Source: Christensenella sp. UBA6406
GTDB taxonomy: Bacteria; Bacillota; Clostridia; Christensenellales; UBA1242
DNA length: 12,682 nt
Direction: 5' to 3'
NCBI GenBank assembly: GCA_002438625.1
Contig: DJPS01000029.1
Coordinates: 1-12,682, forward strand
This document shows positions 6,312-12,572 of the stretch, one piece after another. The notes beneath the pieces were generated by a model that ran no database searches, was not told the DNA's origin, and saw only the letters and a program-made list of their open reading frames with translations. The number at the start of each line of letters is the position of its first letter. The stretch's first letter is position 1. Made by a program: the position numbers and the translations under genes.

Positions 6312-7349
6312 TTGGTTAATGTTTTAGATTTAAGTGAGAAAGAGTTAAAAGAGAAGTTAAAAGAATTAAATATTTTGCCTTTTAGGGCTAAGCAGTTGGT
6401 TGATGCGTGTTTTCAGTATAAAGATTTTGATGAAGTTAGCAATATTGCACAAAAGGAGAAAGATGTGCTTAAAGAGCAGTTTTGTTTGCGTGCTTTAGAA
6501 GTTGTAACAAAGCAAGAGAGCAAGGATGGCACAATCAAATTTGCATTAAAATGTGGTGATGGTAACATAATTGAAACCGTTTTAATGTCGTACTCTTATG
6601 GTTACACAATTTGCGTTTCAACACAGGTTGGTTGCCGAATGGGTTGTGCATTTTGTGCATCAACTAGAAATGGATTAGTGCGTAATTTGGAAGCAAGCGA
6701 AATTTTGGGGCAAATAATTTGCGTAAATAGATTTTTATCAAACAGCAAAAATAAGCGTAAGATTACAAACATAGTTTTAATGGGTTGTGGTGAACCGTTT
6801 GATAATTATAAAAATGTTAAAAAATTTTTGCATCTTGTTACGGATGAAAAGCACTTAAATTTTAGTGAAAGAAATATATCTATTTCAACTTGTGGTTTAG
6901 TGCCTAAAATATATCAACTTGCAGATGATGGATTTAAAATAAATTTAACTATTTCTTTGCACGCCCCAAACGATGAAATAAGGAAAAAGTTAATGAAAGT
7001 TGCAAATGCATTTACAATTAAACAAATTTTAGATGCTTGCGATTATTATTTTGAAAAAACGCACAGACGGGTTTATTTTGAATATACGCTTTGTGCGGGT
7101 GTGAACGATAGCGAAGAAAATGCAAACGAACTTGCAAGGCTCTTGAAGGGCAGGGTCGCACATGTAAATATAATTGCATTAAATGCTGTTAAAGAATCAA
7201 ATTTGAAAACCATTGAAAGAAAGGATGCGTATAAATTTTGTCAAATCCTTTTAGATAATGGACTAAGTGCAAGTGTAAGGCGAACTTTGGGGGCAGACAT
7301 TGATGGTGCGTGCGGTCAATTAAGGAACAAAATTATTGATGAAAACTAA
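6312..7349 (+). CDS. rlmN: Dual-specificity RNA methyltransferase RlmN (radical SAM)
   Basis: Methylates C2 of adenosine 2503 in 23S rRNA and of adenosine 37 in some tRNAs, by a radical SAM mechanism using a methyl-cysteine intermediate. With the TTG start the protein has 345 residues, beginning (M)VNVLDLSEKEL as RlmN proteins usually do. An ATG at 6282 would add ten residues of hydrophobic sequence without a ribosome site. Residues in the 345 numbering: the [4Fe-4S] cluster motif CRMGCAFC gives Cys108, Cys112 and Cys115; Cys101 (in TICVSTQ) and Cys334 (in DGACGQL) are the two additional conserved cysteines needed for methyl transfer. The GCGEPFDN loop for SAM binding is present. It is preceded by 156 bases from fmt and followed by 166 bases before rsgA, with prpC and prkC missing between them. 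Cfr is an alternative family member, but the N-terminal domain and housekeeping context favour RlmN. Confidence 0.95.
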   Translation: MVNVLDLSEKELKEKLKELNILPFRAKQLVDACFQYKDFDEVSNIAQKEKDVLKEQFCLRALEVVTKQESKDGTIKFALKCGDGNIIETVLMSYSYGYTICVSTQVGCRMGCAFCASTRNGLVRNLEASEILGQIICVNRFLSNSKNKRKITNIVLMGCGEPFDNYKNVKKFLHLVTDEKHLNFSERNISISTCGLVPKIYQLADDGFKINLTISLHAPNDEIRKKLMKVANAFTIKQILDACDYYFEKTHRRVYFEYTLCAGVNDSEENANELARLLKGRVAHVNIIALNAVKESNLKTIERKDAYKFCQILLDNGLSASVRRTLGADIDGACGQLRNKIIDEN

Positions 7350-7515
7350 GTTAGTTGAAATCAGTCGCTAAATAAATGGAATTAATTTGGTTTAAATTTT
7401 TCCAAATAAGTTTTGCACTGGAAGTTTTCAATGATGCTTTTAAGAAGTTAATTTTTAAAAATAGATAAATAATAAATTAAAGCTATTTTAATAACTAAAA
7501 TTTGTGGAAGGATAA

Positions 7516-8400
7516 ATGAAAGGAAAAGTTGTAAAAAATATAGCGGATAAATTTGAAATATTGCAAGATAGTGGCGAAAGAATTGTGGGATGTGTTGCAA
7601 GAGGCAATTTAAAGCAAAAAGGTAAAGTGGTTGTTGGAGATAATGTTGTTTTTGAAATGATAGAGACTCAGCAACCTGTAATCGTTCAAATAGAAGAGCG
7701 GAAGAACTCATTTGTTCGCCCACCTATTGCAAATATAGATATAATGCTAATTGTAATAAGCGAAAAGCCTAAGCCAGACTTTTTGCTTGTAGATAAATTA
7801 ATCATAAATTGCGAAAAAAATAATGTTTTACCTTTTATTGTCATAAATAAAGAAGATGTGTCAAGCGAAAAGTTTATAAGTGAAGTTAAAGAAACTTATG
7901 TGGGTAGTGGGGTTGAAATTCTTATTGTCAGTGCAAAAAATGAAAGCGGGAAAGAAAAGTTGATTGCAAAAATAAAAAATAGTCTTGTTTGTCTTGCTGG
8001 TCAGTCAGCAGTTGGCAAAAGTTCGCTAATGAATATGGTTTTAGAAAGGAACGAAAAGGTGGGCGAACTTTCAAAAAAAATAGAGCGTGGAAAGAACACA
8101 ACAAGACATGCAGAAGTTTTTTATAATGAAGATAGAAGTATTTTAATTGCAGATACGGCAGGGTTTTCTAAATTTGATGCATTAGATGTGAAATATAATG
8201 AAATTGAGCATTATTATAAAGAGTTTGGTAAATTTAGAGATGGGTGTATGTATAAGCCTTGCTCTCACATTTTTGAAAAAGATGAAGAATGTGCAGTAAA
8301 AAGTGCTTTAAATGGTTGTAAAATAAATAAAAATAGGTATAATAATTATAAACAATTATATATTCAAATTAAAAATATGTGGGAGAATCGCTATGAATAA
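7516..8400 (+). CDS. rsgA: Ribosome small-subunit maturation GTPase RsgA (circularly permuted)
   Basis: A GTPase that binds the decoding centre of the nascent 30S subunit and helps release late maturation factors. The 294-residue product has an N-terminal OB-fold RNA-binding domain (about 1-68), then a permuted G domain: G4 NKED (111-114), G5 SA (139-140), G1 GQSAVGKS (162-169), G2 around Thr195-Thr196, and G3 DTAG (213-216). That G4-G1-G3 order is diagnostic of the family. The C-terminal zinc site is Cys244, Cys249, His251 and Cys259; the gap between His and the last Cys is seven residues rather than the usual five. The ATG at 7516 follows GGAAGG. The stop overlaps the start of rpe by eight bases (ATGAATAA), so the two are translationally coupled. 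Confidence 0.96.
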   Translation: MKGKVVKNIADKFEILQDSGERIVGCVARGNLKQKGKVVVGDNVVFEMIETQQPVIVQIEERKNSFVRPPIANIDIMLIVISEKPKPDFLLVDKLIINCEKNNVLPFIVINKEDVSSEKFISEVKETYVGSGVEILIVSAKNESGKEKLIAKIKNSLVCLAGQSAVGKSSLMNMVLERNEKVGELSKKIERGKNTTRHAEVFYNEDRSILIADTAGFSKFDALDVKYNEIEHYYKEFGKFRDGCMYKPCSHIFEKDEECAVKSALNGCKINKNRYNNYKQLYIQIKNMWENRYE

Positions 8401-9130
8401 ACAAGATAATTTTGTAGAAGTAAAGAAGGAAACACAAGAAAATAAAGTAGAAAGAAAAAGATATGTGTCAGCATCAACCGAACCCGTTGAACTAAAAGAT
8501 GTGCCAGCATATGCAAACGATATGATAAACAGTGGAGCAGACCTTTTGCATTGCGATATTATGGATGGGGTTGCAGTTAAAAAATCTACATACGATTACG
8601 CTATGGTGCGTAAGCTGAAAAGATTATATAAAAAATTTCCGATTGATGTGCATTTAATGATTGATGACACTGTGGGTGAAATTAGAAACTACATAAAATG
8701 TCGTCCTTGGGGAATAACTGTGCAATATGATTATTTTGATTATGAAAAGCATTTAATAAAATGCCTAAAAAGAATTAAGCGGGCAAGAATAAAAGCGGGC
8801 ATTGCCATTTCGCCAAGTGTGCCAGTTTCTTATATTGTGCCATATTTAAAATATTTAGATATAATTTTAATTATGGGCGTTGTGCCAGGTATGGGCGGAC
8901 AAAAATTAATAGAAGAAACAATTTTGAAAGTTAAAGAAGCAAGTTCGCTTAGAGATAGGTTAAAGAAATCTTTAATTGTGTCTTTTGACGGCGGTGTGAA
9001 TTTAGAAAATGCGGAAAAGATTTATAATGCAGGTGCAGATATGGTCGTAAGTGGCAGTGCAATATATAATTGTTTCAGTCATAAATATGCAATAGAAAGT
9101 TTAAAATCAGGTGAGCCTATTGTGAAATAA
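8393..9130 (+). CDS. rpe: Ribulose-phosphate 3-epimerase, divergent
   Basis: Interconverts ribulose 5-phosphate and xylulose 5-phosphate in the pentose phosphate pathway. The product is 245 residues, longer than the usual 215-225 because of a charged, Lys/Glu-rich N-terminal extension of about 23. That start is supported by GGGAG at 8381-8385 and the overlap with rsgA. The TIM-barrel motifs are HCDIMDG (53-59), DVHLMI (85-90), VVPGMGGQ (163-170) and FDGGV (198-202). These supply the metal ligands His53, Asp55, His87 and Asp199, with Asp55 and Asp199 as the usual acid/base pair. Departures: the N-terminal PSxLSAD segment reads SASTEPVE, the conserved His/Glu of the central strand is replaced in TVQYDYF, and NPxT reads SPSV. 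A related sugar-phosphate epimerase such as allulose-6-phosphate 3-epimerase is possible, but the position after rsgA is classical for rpe. It is the last gene of the cluster. Confidence 0.88.
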   Translation: MNKQDNFVEVKKETQENKVERKRYVSASTEPVELKDVPAYANDMINSGADLLHCDIMDGVAVKKSTYDYAMVRKLKRLYKKFPIDVHLMIDDTVGEIRNYIKCRPWGITVQYDYFDYEKHLIKCLKRIKRARIKAGIAISPSVPVSYIVPYLKYLDIILIMGVVPGMGGQKLIEETILKVKEASSLRDRLKKSLIVSFDGGVNLENAEKIYNAGADMVVSGSAIYNCFSHKYAIESLKSGEPIVK

Positions 9131-9156
9131 TTTATAATTTTTTAAAATTAAAAAAT

Positions 9157-9240
9157 AATAGATAATAAAATAATTGATTAAGCAGGTGCAAAATCCATTT
9201 TCGCTTTGCTAAATCTAAAAATTAATTATCTATTTTTTTT
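9157..9240 (+). terminator. Terminator of the priA-rpe cluster
   Basis: The outer stem AATAGATAAT/ATTATCTATT (9157-9166 with 9225-9234) and the inner stem GATTAAGCA/TGCTAAATC (9176-9184 with 9207-9215, one A-A mismatch) form a long hairpin. Eight T follow at 9233-9240. It begins 26 bases after the rpe stop. Confidence 0.65.
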
Positions 9241-9308
9241 GTATCCCAAAACATTTTGCTGTGTTTTGTTAAAACATTTTTCTAAATTATATATATATAA
9301 TTTATATT
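9241..9308. other. AT-rich spacer with overlapping small inverted and direct repeats
   Basis: AAAACATTTT occurs at 9248-9257 and 9271-9280 with TGTTTTG between (9262-9268). Two alternative hairpins can therefore form: 9247-9253 with 9262-9268, or 9262-9267 with 9271-9276. A TATAAT (9296-9301) without a good -35 follows. No gene is seen. Confidence 0.4.
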
Positions 9309-9407
9309 ATGCGAAGTTGGAAGAGCGGAGAAAACTTGCTTTCTCATTTGACCGACAAGCATAATTCAAACTGTGATGCCTTGATTTGTCAAGGCTGTTG
9401 CGGTTAG
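9309..9407 (+). CDS. Possible 32-residue Cys-ended small protein, convergent to scfB
   Basis: An ATG at 9309-9311 opens a 32-codon frame ending TAG (9405-9407). The product begins MRSWKSGENL and ends ICQGCCG, with four cysteines in the last eleven residues. There is no ribosome site. A TATAAT at 9296-9301 would place the transcription start almost on the ATG, as a leaderless message, but the -35 is poor. The codons are less AT-rich than the surroundings and the end overlaps two hairpins (9378-9411), so this could equally be a structured RNA or chance. I do not recognise it. The Cys-Gly ending resembles that of the facing scfB protein (NCDNCG), 28 bases away, but relatedness is not established. 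Confidence 0.2.
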   Translation: MRSWKSGENLLSHLTDKHNSNCDALICQGCCG

Positions 9408-9411
9408 CAAC
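9378..9411. other. Two tandem hairpins between convergent genes
   Basis: GCCTTG/CAAGGC (9378-9383 with 9390-9395, 6-nt loop) and GTTGC/GCAAC (9397-9401 with 9407-9411, 5-nt loop) lie one base apart. On the plus strand TTTAAAATTTT follows, a broken T-run. They sit 25 bases beyond the scfB stop and could end transcripts from either side, though neither strand has a clean T-tract. Confidence 0.4.
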
Positions 9412-9435
9412 TTTAAAATTTTACTTGTTTAAATT

Positions 9436-10902
9436 TTAACCACAGTTGTCGCAGTTGCCGTTGCAAGTTGTTTCATTTGCTTGCGTTGTTTGGCTGTTGT
9501 TTTGATTATTTAAATTATCATTTTGTGCATTTATTTCTTTTTCTGCAATTTTTAACATTATGGAACACTCCATTCGCTTTTTAAATAACTCGCAACCATA
9601 ATCATATGTGCCTTCGATTGAGCCACTTGCGTGATAAGCATTTGCGGCACAACCACCAGAGCAATAAAGTTTTGCCCAACAGTCTTTGCATTTTTTACGG
9701 GCATAGGCATTGCAACATTTAAATTTGTCTTGCATTTCAGTGTTTGTTACGCCTTTCCACACATCGCCCATAGAATATTTAGGGTCGCCAACGAATTGGT
9801 GGCAAGGGAAAAGTTCGCCCCAAGGGGTTACGGCAAGATATTCAGTGCCAGAGCCACAACCTGCAATACGCTTATAAATGCATGGTCCGCCTTGAAGGTC
9901 AATCATATAATGATAGAATGTAAATGGATTGCCTTCTTTTTTGCGTTTAATCATTTCTTTTGCTAAAATTTCATATTGCTCGTATAGTTTTGGCAAATCT
10001 TCTTCGGTTAGGGCGTATGGGTCGCTTGGTTTACAAACAACGGGTTCCATAGAAAGTTCTGTAAAACCTAAGTCTGCCATATGGAAAATGTCGTTTGTAA
10101 AATCAACATTATTGTGTGTAAATGTGCCACGGATGTAATAACCTTTGTTGCCACGGGCTTTTACGAATTTTTGGAATTTTGGCACAATTATATCATAACT
10201 GCCTTTCCCGTTAATTGTTTTACGCAAGTGGTCGTGAACTTCTTTTCTTCCGTCTAATGATAAAACGACATTATGACATTCCTTATTTGCAAAATCTATA
10301 ACATCATCATCAATTAAAACGCCGTTTGTTGTAAGTGTAAAGCGGAAGTTTTTGTTCTTTTCCTTTTCTATAGAGCGGGCATAAGCGACAATTTGCTTAA
10401 CTACTTCAAAATTCATAAGTGGTTCGCCACCAAAGAAGTCAACTTCTAGGTTCCTTCTTGTGCCACTGTTTGCAACTAGAAAATCAATCGCTTGCTTTCC
10501 TACTTCAAAACTCATAAGGGCTCGCTCGCCGTGATATTTTCCTTGACTTGCAAAGCAATAATCGCAATTTAGGTTGCAAGTGTGGGCTATATGAAGGCAA
10601 AGGGCTTTAACAACTGTGTTGCGTGCTTTAAAATTAAATTTTTTATCCGCATAAATGTCTTGCGTGTAAAGTTTTCCGTTTGCTTTTAGTTCTTCTATAT
10701 CTGCAAAAACATCTTCAATTTCTTGTGCGTTTATAGTGGGGTCGTTTTTATATTTTTCTAGCATTTCAGCCTTTATTTGTTCTTTATCTTTTGTTTCGTA
10801 TTCGGCAATAATGTCATAGGCGAGGTCATCAACTTCGTGGACTGAACCTGAAAAGACATCTAAAACAATATTTTTGCCGTTTAATTTATATTGATGTATC
10901 AT
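9436..10902 (-). CDS. scfB: SCIFF ranthipeptide maturase, radical SAM/SPASM thioether-forming enzyme
   Basis: Installs sulfur-to-carbon thioether cross-links in the SCIFF peptide encoded just upstream; characterised relatives such as CteB and Tte1186 do this. The product is 488 residues. Residues 1-80 look like the PqqD-like peptide-recognition domain. The radical SAM motif CNLNCDYC gives Cys109, Cys113 and Cys116, and GGEP lies at 158-161. The SPASM domain for two auxiliary [4Fe-4S] clusters includes Cys349, Cys367, CKDC (405-408), Cys414, Cys418 and Cys437. The family core ends near residue 457; here a further 31 residues follow, rich in Asn and Gln and ending CNGNCDNCG (Cys480, Cys484, Cys487). 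I infer this tail is an extra. The ATG at 10902 has AAGGAG five bases upstream. scfB lies 109 bases after scfA, beyond a hairpin with a T-run, and seems to rely on read-through from the scfA promoter. Confidence 0.95.
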   Translation of the reverse strand: MIHQYKLNGKNIVLDVFSGSVHEVDDLAYDIIAEYETKDKEQIKAEMLEKYKNDPTINAQEIEDVFADIEELKANGKLYTQDIYADKKFNFKARNTVVKALCLHIAHTCNLNCDYCFASQGKYHGERALMSFEVGKQAIDFLVANSGTRRNLEVDFFGGEPLMNFEVVKQIVAYARSIEKEKNKNFRFTLTTNGVLIDDDVIDFANKECHNVVLSLDGRKEVHDHLRKTINGKGSYDIIVPKFQKFVKARGNKGYYIRGTFTHNNVDFTNDIFHMADLGFTELSMEPVVCKPSDPYALTEEDLPKLYEQYEILAKEMIKRKKEGNPFTFYHYMIDLQGGPCIYKRIAGCGSGTEYLAVTPWGELFPCHQFVGDPKYSMGDVWKGVTNTEMQDKFKCCNAYARKKCKDCWAKLYCSGGCAANAYHASGSIEGTYDYGCELFKKRMECSIMLKIAEKEINAQNDNLNNQNNSQTTQANETTCNGNCDNCG

Positions 10903-10963
10903 TTTTTCTCCTTAATTTTCATTTGTTGGTTATAGTTTATTTTTGGGGGGCTTCATTAAAAGC

Positions 10964-10997
10964 AAAAAATAACCCAAACCCACAAGGGCAGGGCATT
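10964..10997 (-). terminator. Leaky terminator or attenuator between scfA and scfB
   Basis: On the minus strand, CCC (10988-10986) pairs with GGG (10981-10979) across a UUGU loop, and AAUGCCC (10997-10991) with GGGUUAUU (10975-10968, one bulged U), leaving an internal UG/UUU loop. A run of six U follows (10969-10964). The hairpin is imperfect, so partial read-through into scfB is plausible. Confidence 0.55.
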
Positions 10998-11011
10998 TTC
11001 TTTTTATGTAA

Positions 11012-11158
11012 TTACTTAGCACATTTCTCGCAAACTTGATTTGCAACACCGCAAGAAGTTTTGCAAGCAGATTGGCAAGAAGTTTGGCATTCGCCACAAC
11101 CACCAGTTACAGCACTTGCTTGTAAATCACGAGTTTCAATAGTTTTAATTCTTTTCAT
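11012..11158 (-). CDS. scfA: SCIFF ranthipeptide precursor, 48 residues with seven Cys
   Basis: Substrate of the neighbouring maturase. The leader MKRIKTIETRDLQ matches the conserved SCIFF leader pattern. The core has the spacing C-x2-C-x3-C-x3-C-x3-C-x6-C at Cys21, Cys24, Cys28, Cys32, Cys36 and Cys43, with the typical GECQTSCQSACKTSC segment. SCIFF means six cysteines in forty-five residues; a seventh, Cys46, is present here in the ending CEKCAK. Gly19-Gly20 just before the first Cys resembles a double-glycine processing site, but no such peptidase is in the window. The ATG (11156-11158) follows AAAGGAGA by eight bases; an ATG five bases further upstream hits a stop after two codons. A perfect consensus promoter drives it. 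SCIFF peptides are nearly universal in Clostridia and have been linked to quorum-type regulation; the role here is unknown. Confidence 0.95.
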   Translation of the reverse strand: MKRIKTIETRDLQASAVTGGCGECQTSCQSACKTSCGVANQVCEKCAK

Positions 11159-11195
11159 TTCATTTGTCTCCTTTACATTATAAATGTTCTTAAAT

Positions 11196-11224
11196 ATTAT
11201 ACGATATTTTTATTCCTTTGTCAA
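11196..11224 (-). promoter_or_regulatory. Perfect consensus sigma-A promoter of scfA
   Basis: On the minus strand TTGACA (11224-11219) and TATAAT (11201-11196) are separated by exactly 17 bases, a full match to consensus. Transcription would start near 11189, giving a leader of about 31 bases that carries the ribosome site. The palindrome TGATTAATCA (11232-11241) lies just upstream. The spacer after the DUF362 gene shows no strong terminator, so read-through from that gene is also possible. Confidence 0.85.
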
Positions 11225-11249
11225 CAATTTTTGATTAATCATTAAATTT

Positions 11250-12464
11250 TCAATTTTTTAATGCTTTTTGTGCGTTTTTATTTGCTTTTCGCTTTCTATG
11301 GACAATTTTATAAATTATGCCAGATTTTATCTTTACAACATTAAAAGGGCAAAGTTCTTGGCAACAAAAACAGCGGATGCATTTTTCATAATCAATTTTT
11401 GCATATAGTTTATTGTCTTTCTTTGGGTGCATTGTAATCGCTTTAACAGGGCAGTGATTGTAGCATTTTTTGCAACCTTTGCATTTTCTTTTGCTTATGC
11501 AAGGTCGCCTTGTTAAAACTTTATGCACAAAACCGTTTAAAAATAGTGGGATTTTTTTATTGCTTTTATTATATATTTCAATTTGGGGGTTGTTGAAGTT
11601 GCGTTTTTTAAAAGCGGCTGGGTTATCTCCAATAATTTCAATATTGCTTAATTCATTTTCACTTATTAAATTTCGCTGTTGTTCCACTTGAACAAGGGGC
11701 ATATCGTAAGGGTTAATGCCCATAATTTGTTGCATAATCAAATCTAGGTCGTAAGCATTTGTACTTGCCAAAAGGCAATTCATTTTTATTGGCGTGCCAC
11801 CTGTAGGGCCTTCACCTTCCATTCCTTCAATGCCGTCTATAATGTTTAGGCAAATCTTATCTTTAAGTGTTTCAAATATGTCAACAATATAATTAGAAAA
11901 AGCAAATTGGTCTTTAAAGTTGCCGTGCATTTCAACTTTCATTAAGCCAGGGATTGCACCAAACATATTTTTAACCGCACCAGAATAGCCCATAAATGTG
12001 TGGGTTTTTAATTTCGCAATATTAATAATTAAATCCGCATCAACAAGTGCGTTTATAATTGGCAAAGTTTTGTGCATTATTGCTTTGTCGCTTGCAATTT
12101 CAGCGAAAGAAAAGTTGCTGTTTGTTGTTGCCCCTGTTCTTTCGCAAACCTTGTCCATTTCAGTCGTTTTATAAACATTGTTCATATATGCTTTGTTAAA
12201 TGGACCGCCACTGCTGTCCGCAATGGTGCAATGCCCGCCTTTTGCCATAACATATCGCACAACTGCTTCCACAACACTTGGGTGCGTTGTTGCACATTTG
12301 CTAGGGTGCATTGCCGAAACAAGATTGGCTTTAATTACAACATTTTTATCTTTAAAATCTACATTATTTAAAAAATCGTGTAGACATCCAAGCATTTTTC
12401 CAACTCTTTTGTCCACTTCTTTATTTTCGTAACTTTCGCATTTAATCACTGCAACTTTATTCAT
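11250..12464 (-). CDS. DUF362 domain protein with C-terminal two-[4Fe-4S] ferredoxin domain
   Basis: Function unknown; the family is widespread in anaerobes. The 404-residue product has the DUF362 domain at about 1-290, recognisable by KANLV (45-49), GGHCTIADSSGG (76-87), INIAKLKTHTFMGYSGAVKN (147-166) and DGIEGMEGEGPTGG (210-223). A bacterial ferredoxin-like domain follows at about 322-380, with two full cluster motifs: C-x2-C-x2-C-x3-CP at Cys328, 331, 334, 338 and again at Cys362, 365, 368, 372. Two further Cys (322, 367) are extra. The tail is strongly basic. No signal peptide or membrane segment is seen, so it is probably cytosolic. AAAGGGAT lies about ten bases before the ATG. It is the gene immediately upstream of scfA on the same strand, 91 bases away. 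A role as electron carrier for the [4Fe-4S] maturase is possible but only inferred from position. Confidence 0.9.
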   Translation of the reverse strand: MNKVAVIKCESYENKEVDKRVGKMLGCLHDFLNNVDFKDKNVVIKANLVSAMHPSKCATTHPSVVEAVVRYVMAKGGHCTIADSSGGPFNKAYMNNVYKTTEMDKVCERTGATTNSNFSFAEIASDKAIMHKTLPIINALVDADLIINIAKLKTHTFMGYSGAVKNMFGAIPGLMKVEMHGNFKDQFAFSNYIVDIFETLKDKICLNIIDGIEGMEGEGPTGGTPIKMNCLLASTNAYDLDLIMQQIMGINPYDMPLVQVEQQRNLISENELSNIEIIGDNPAAFKKRNFNNPQIEIYNKSNKKIPLFLNGFVHKVLTRRPCISKRKCKGCKKCYNHCPVKAITMHPKKDNKLYAKIDYEKCIRCFCCQELCPFNVVKIKSGIIYKIVHRKRKANKNAQKALKN

Positions 12465-12509
12465 TATAAATTATCCCTTTACTAAATATATATTAATTTG
12501 CTACTTTTA

Positions 12510-12538
12510 ATAATACAAAATAATATTCTAAAATGCAA
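12510..12538 (-). promoter_or_regulatory. Probable promoter of the DUF362 gene
   Basis: On the minus strand TTGCAT (12538-12533) and TATTAT (12515-12510) are 17 bases apart. The start of transcription would be near 12503, leaving a leader of about 39 bases that includes the ribosome site. A 17-base near-palindrome GCAATTTT-A-AAAATTGC (12539-12555) lies just upstream. Confidence 0.5.
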
Positions 12539-12572
12539 GCAATTTTAAAAATTGCCAAAATGTAAAAAACTT

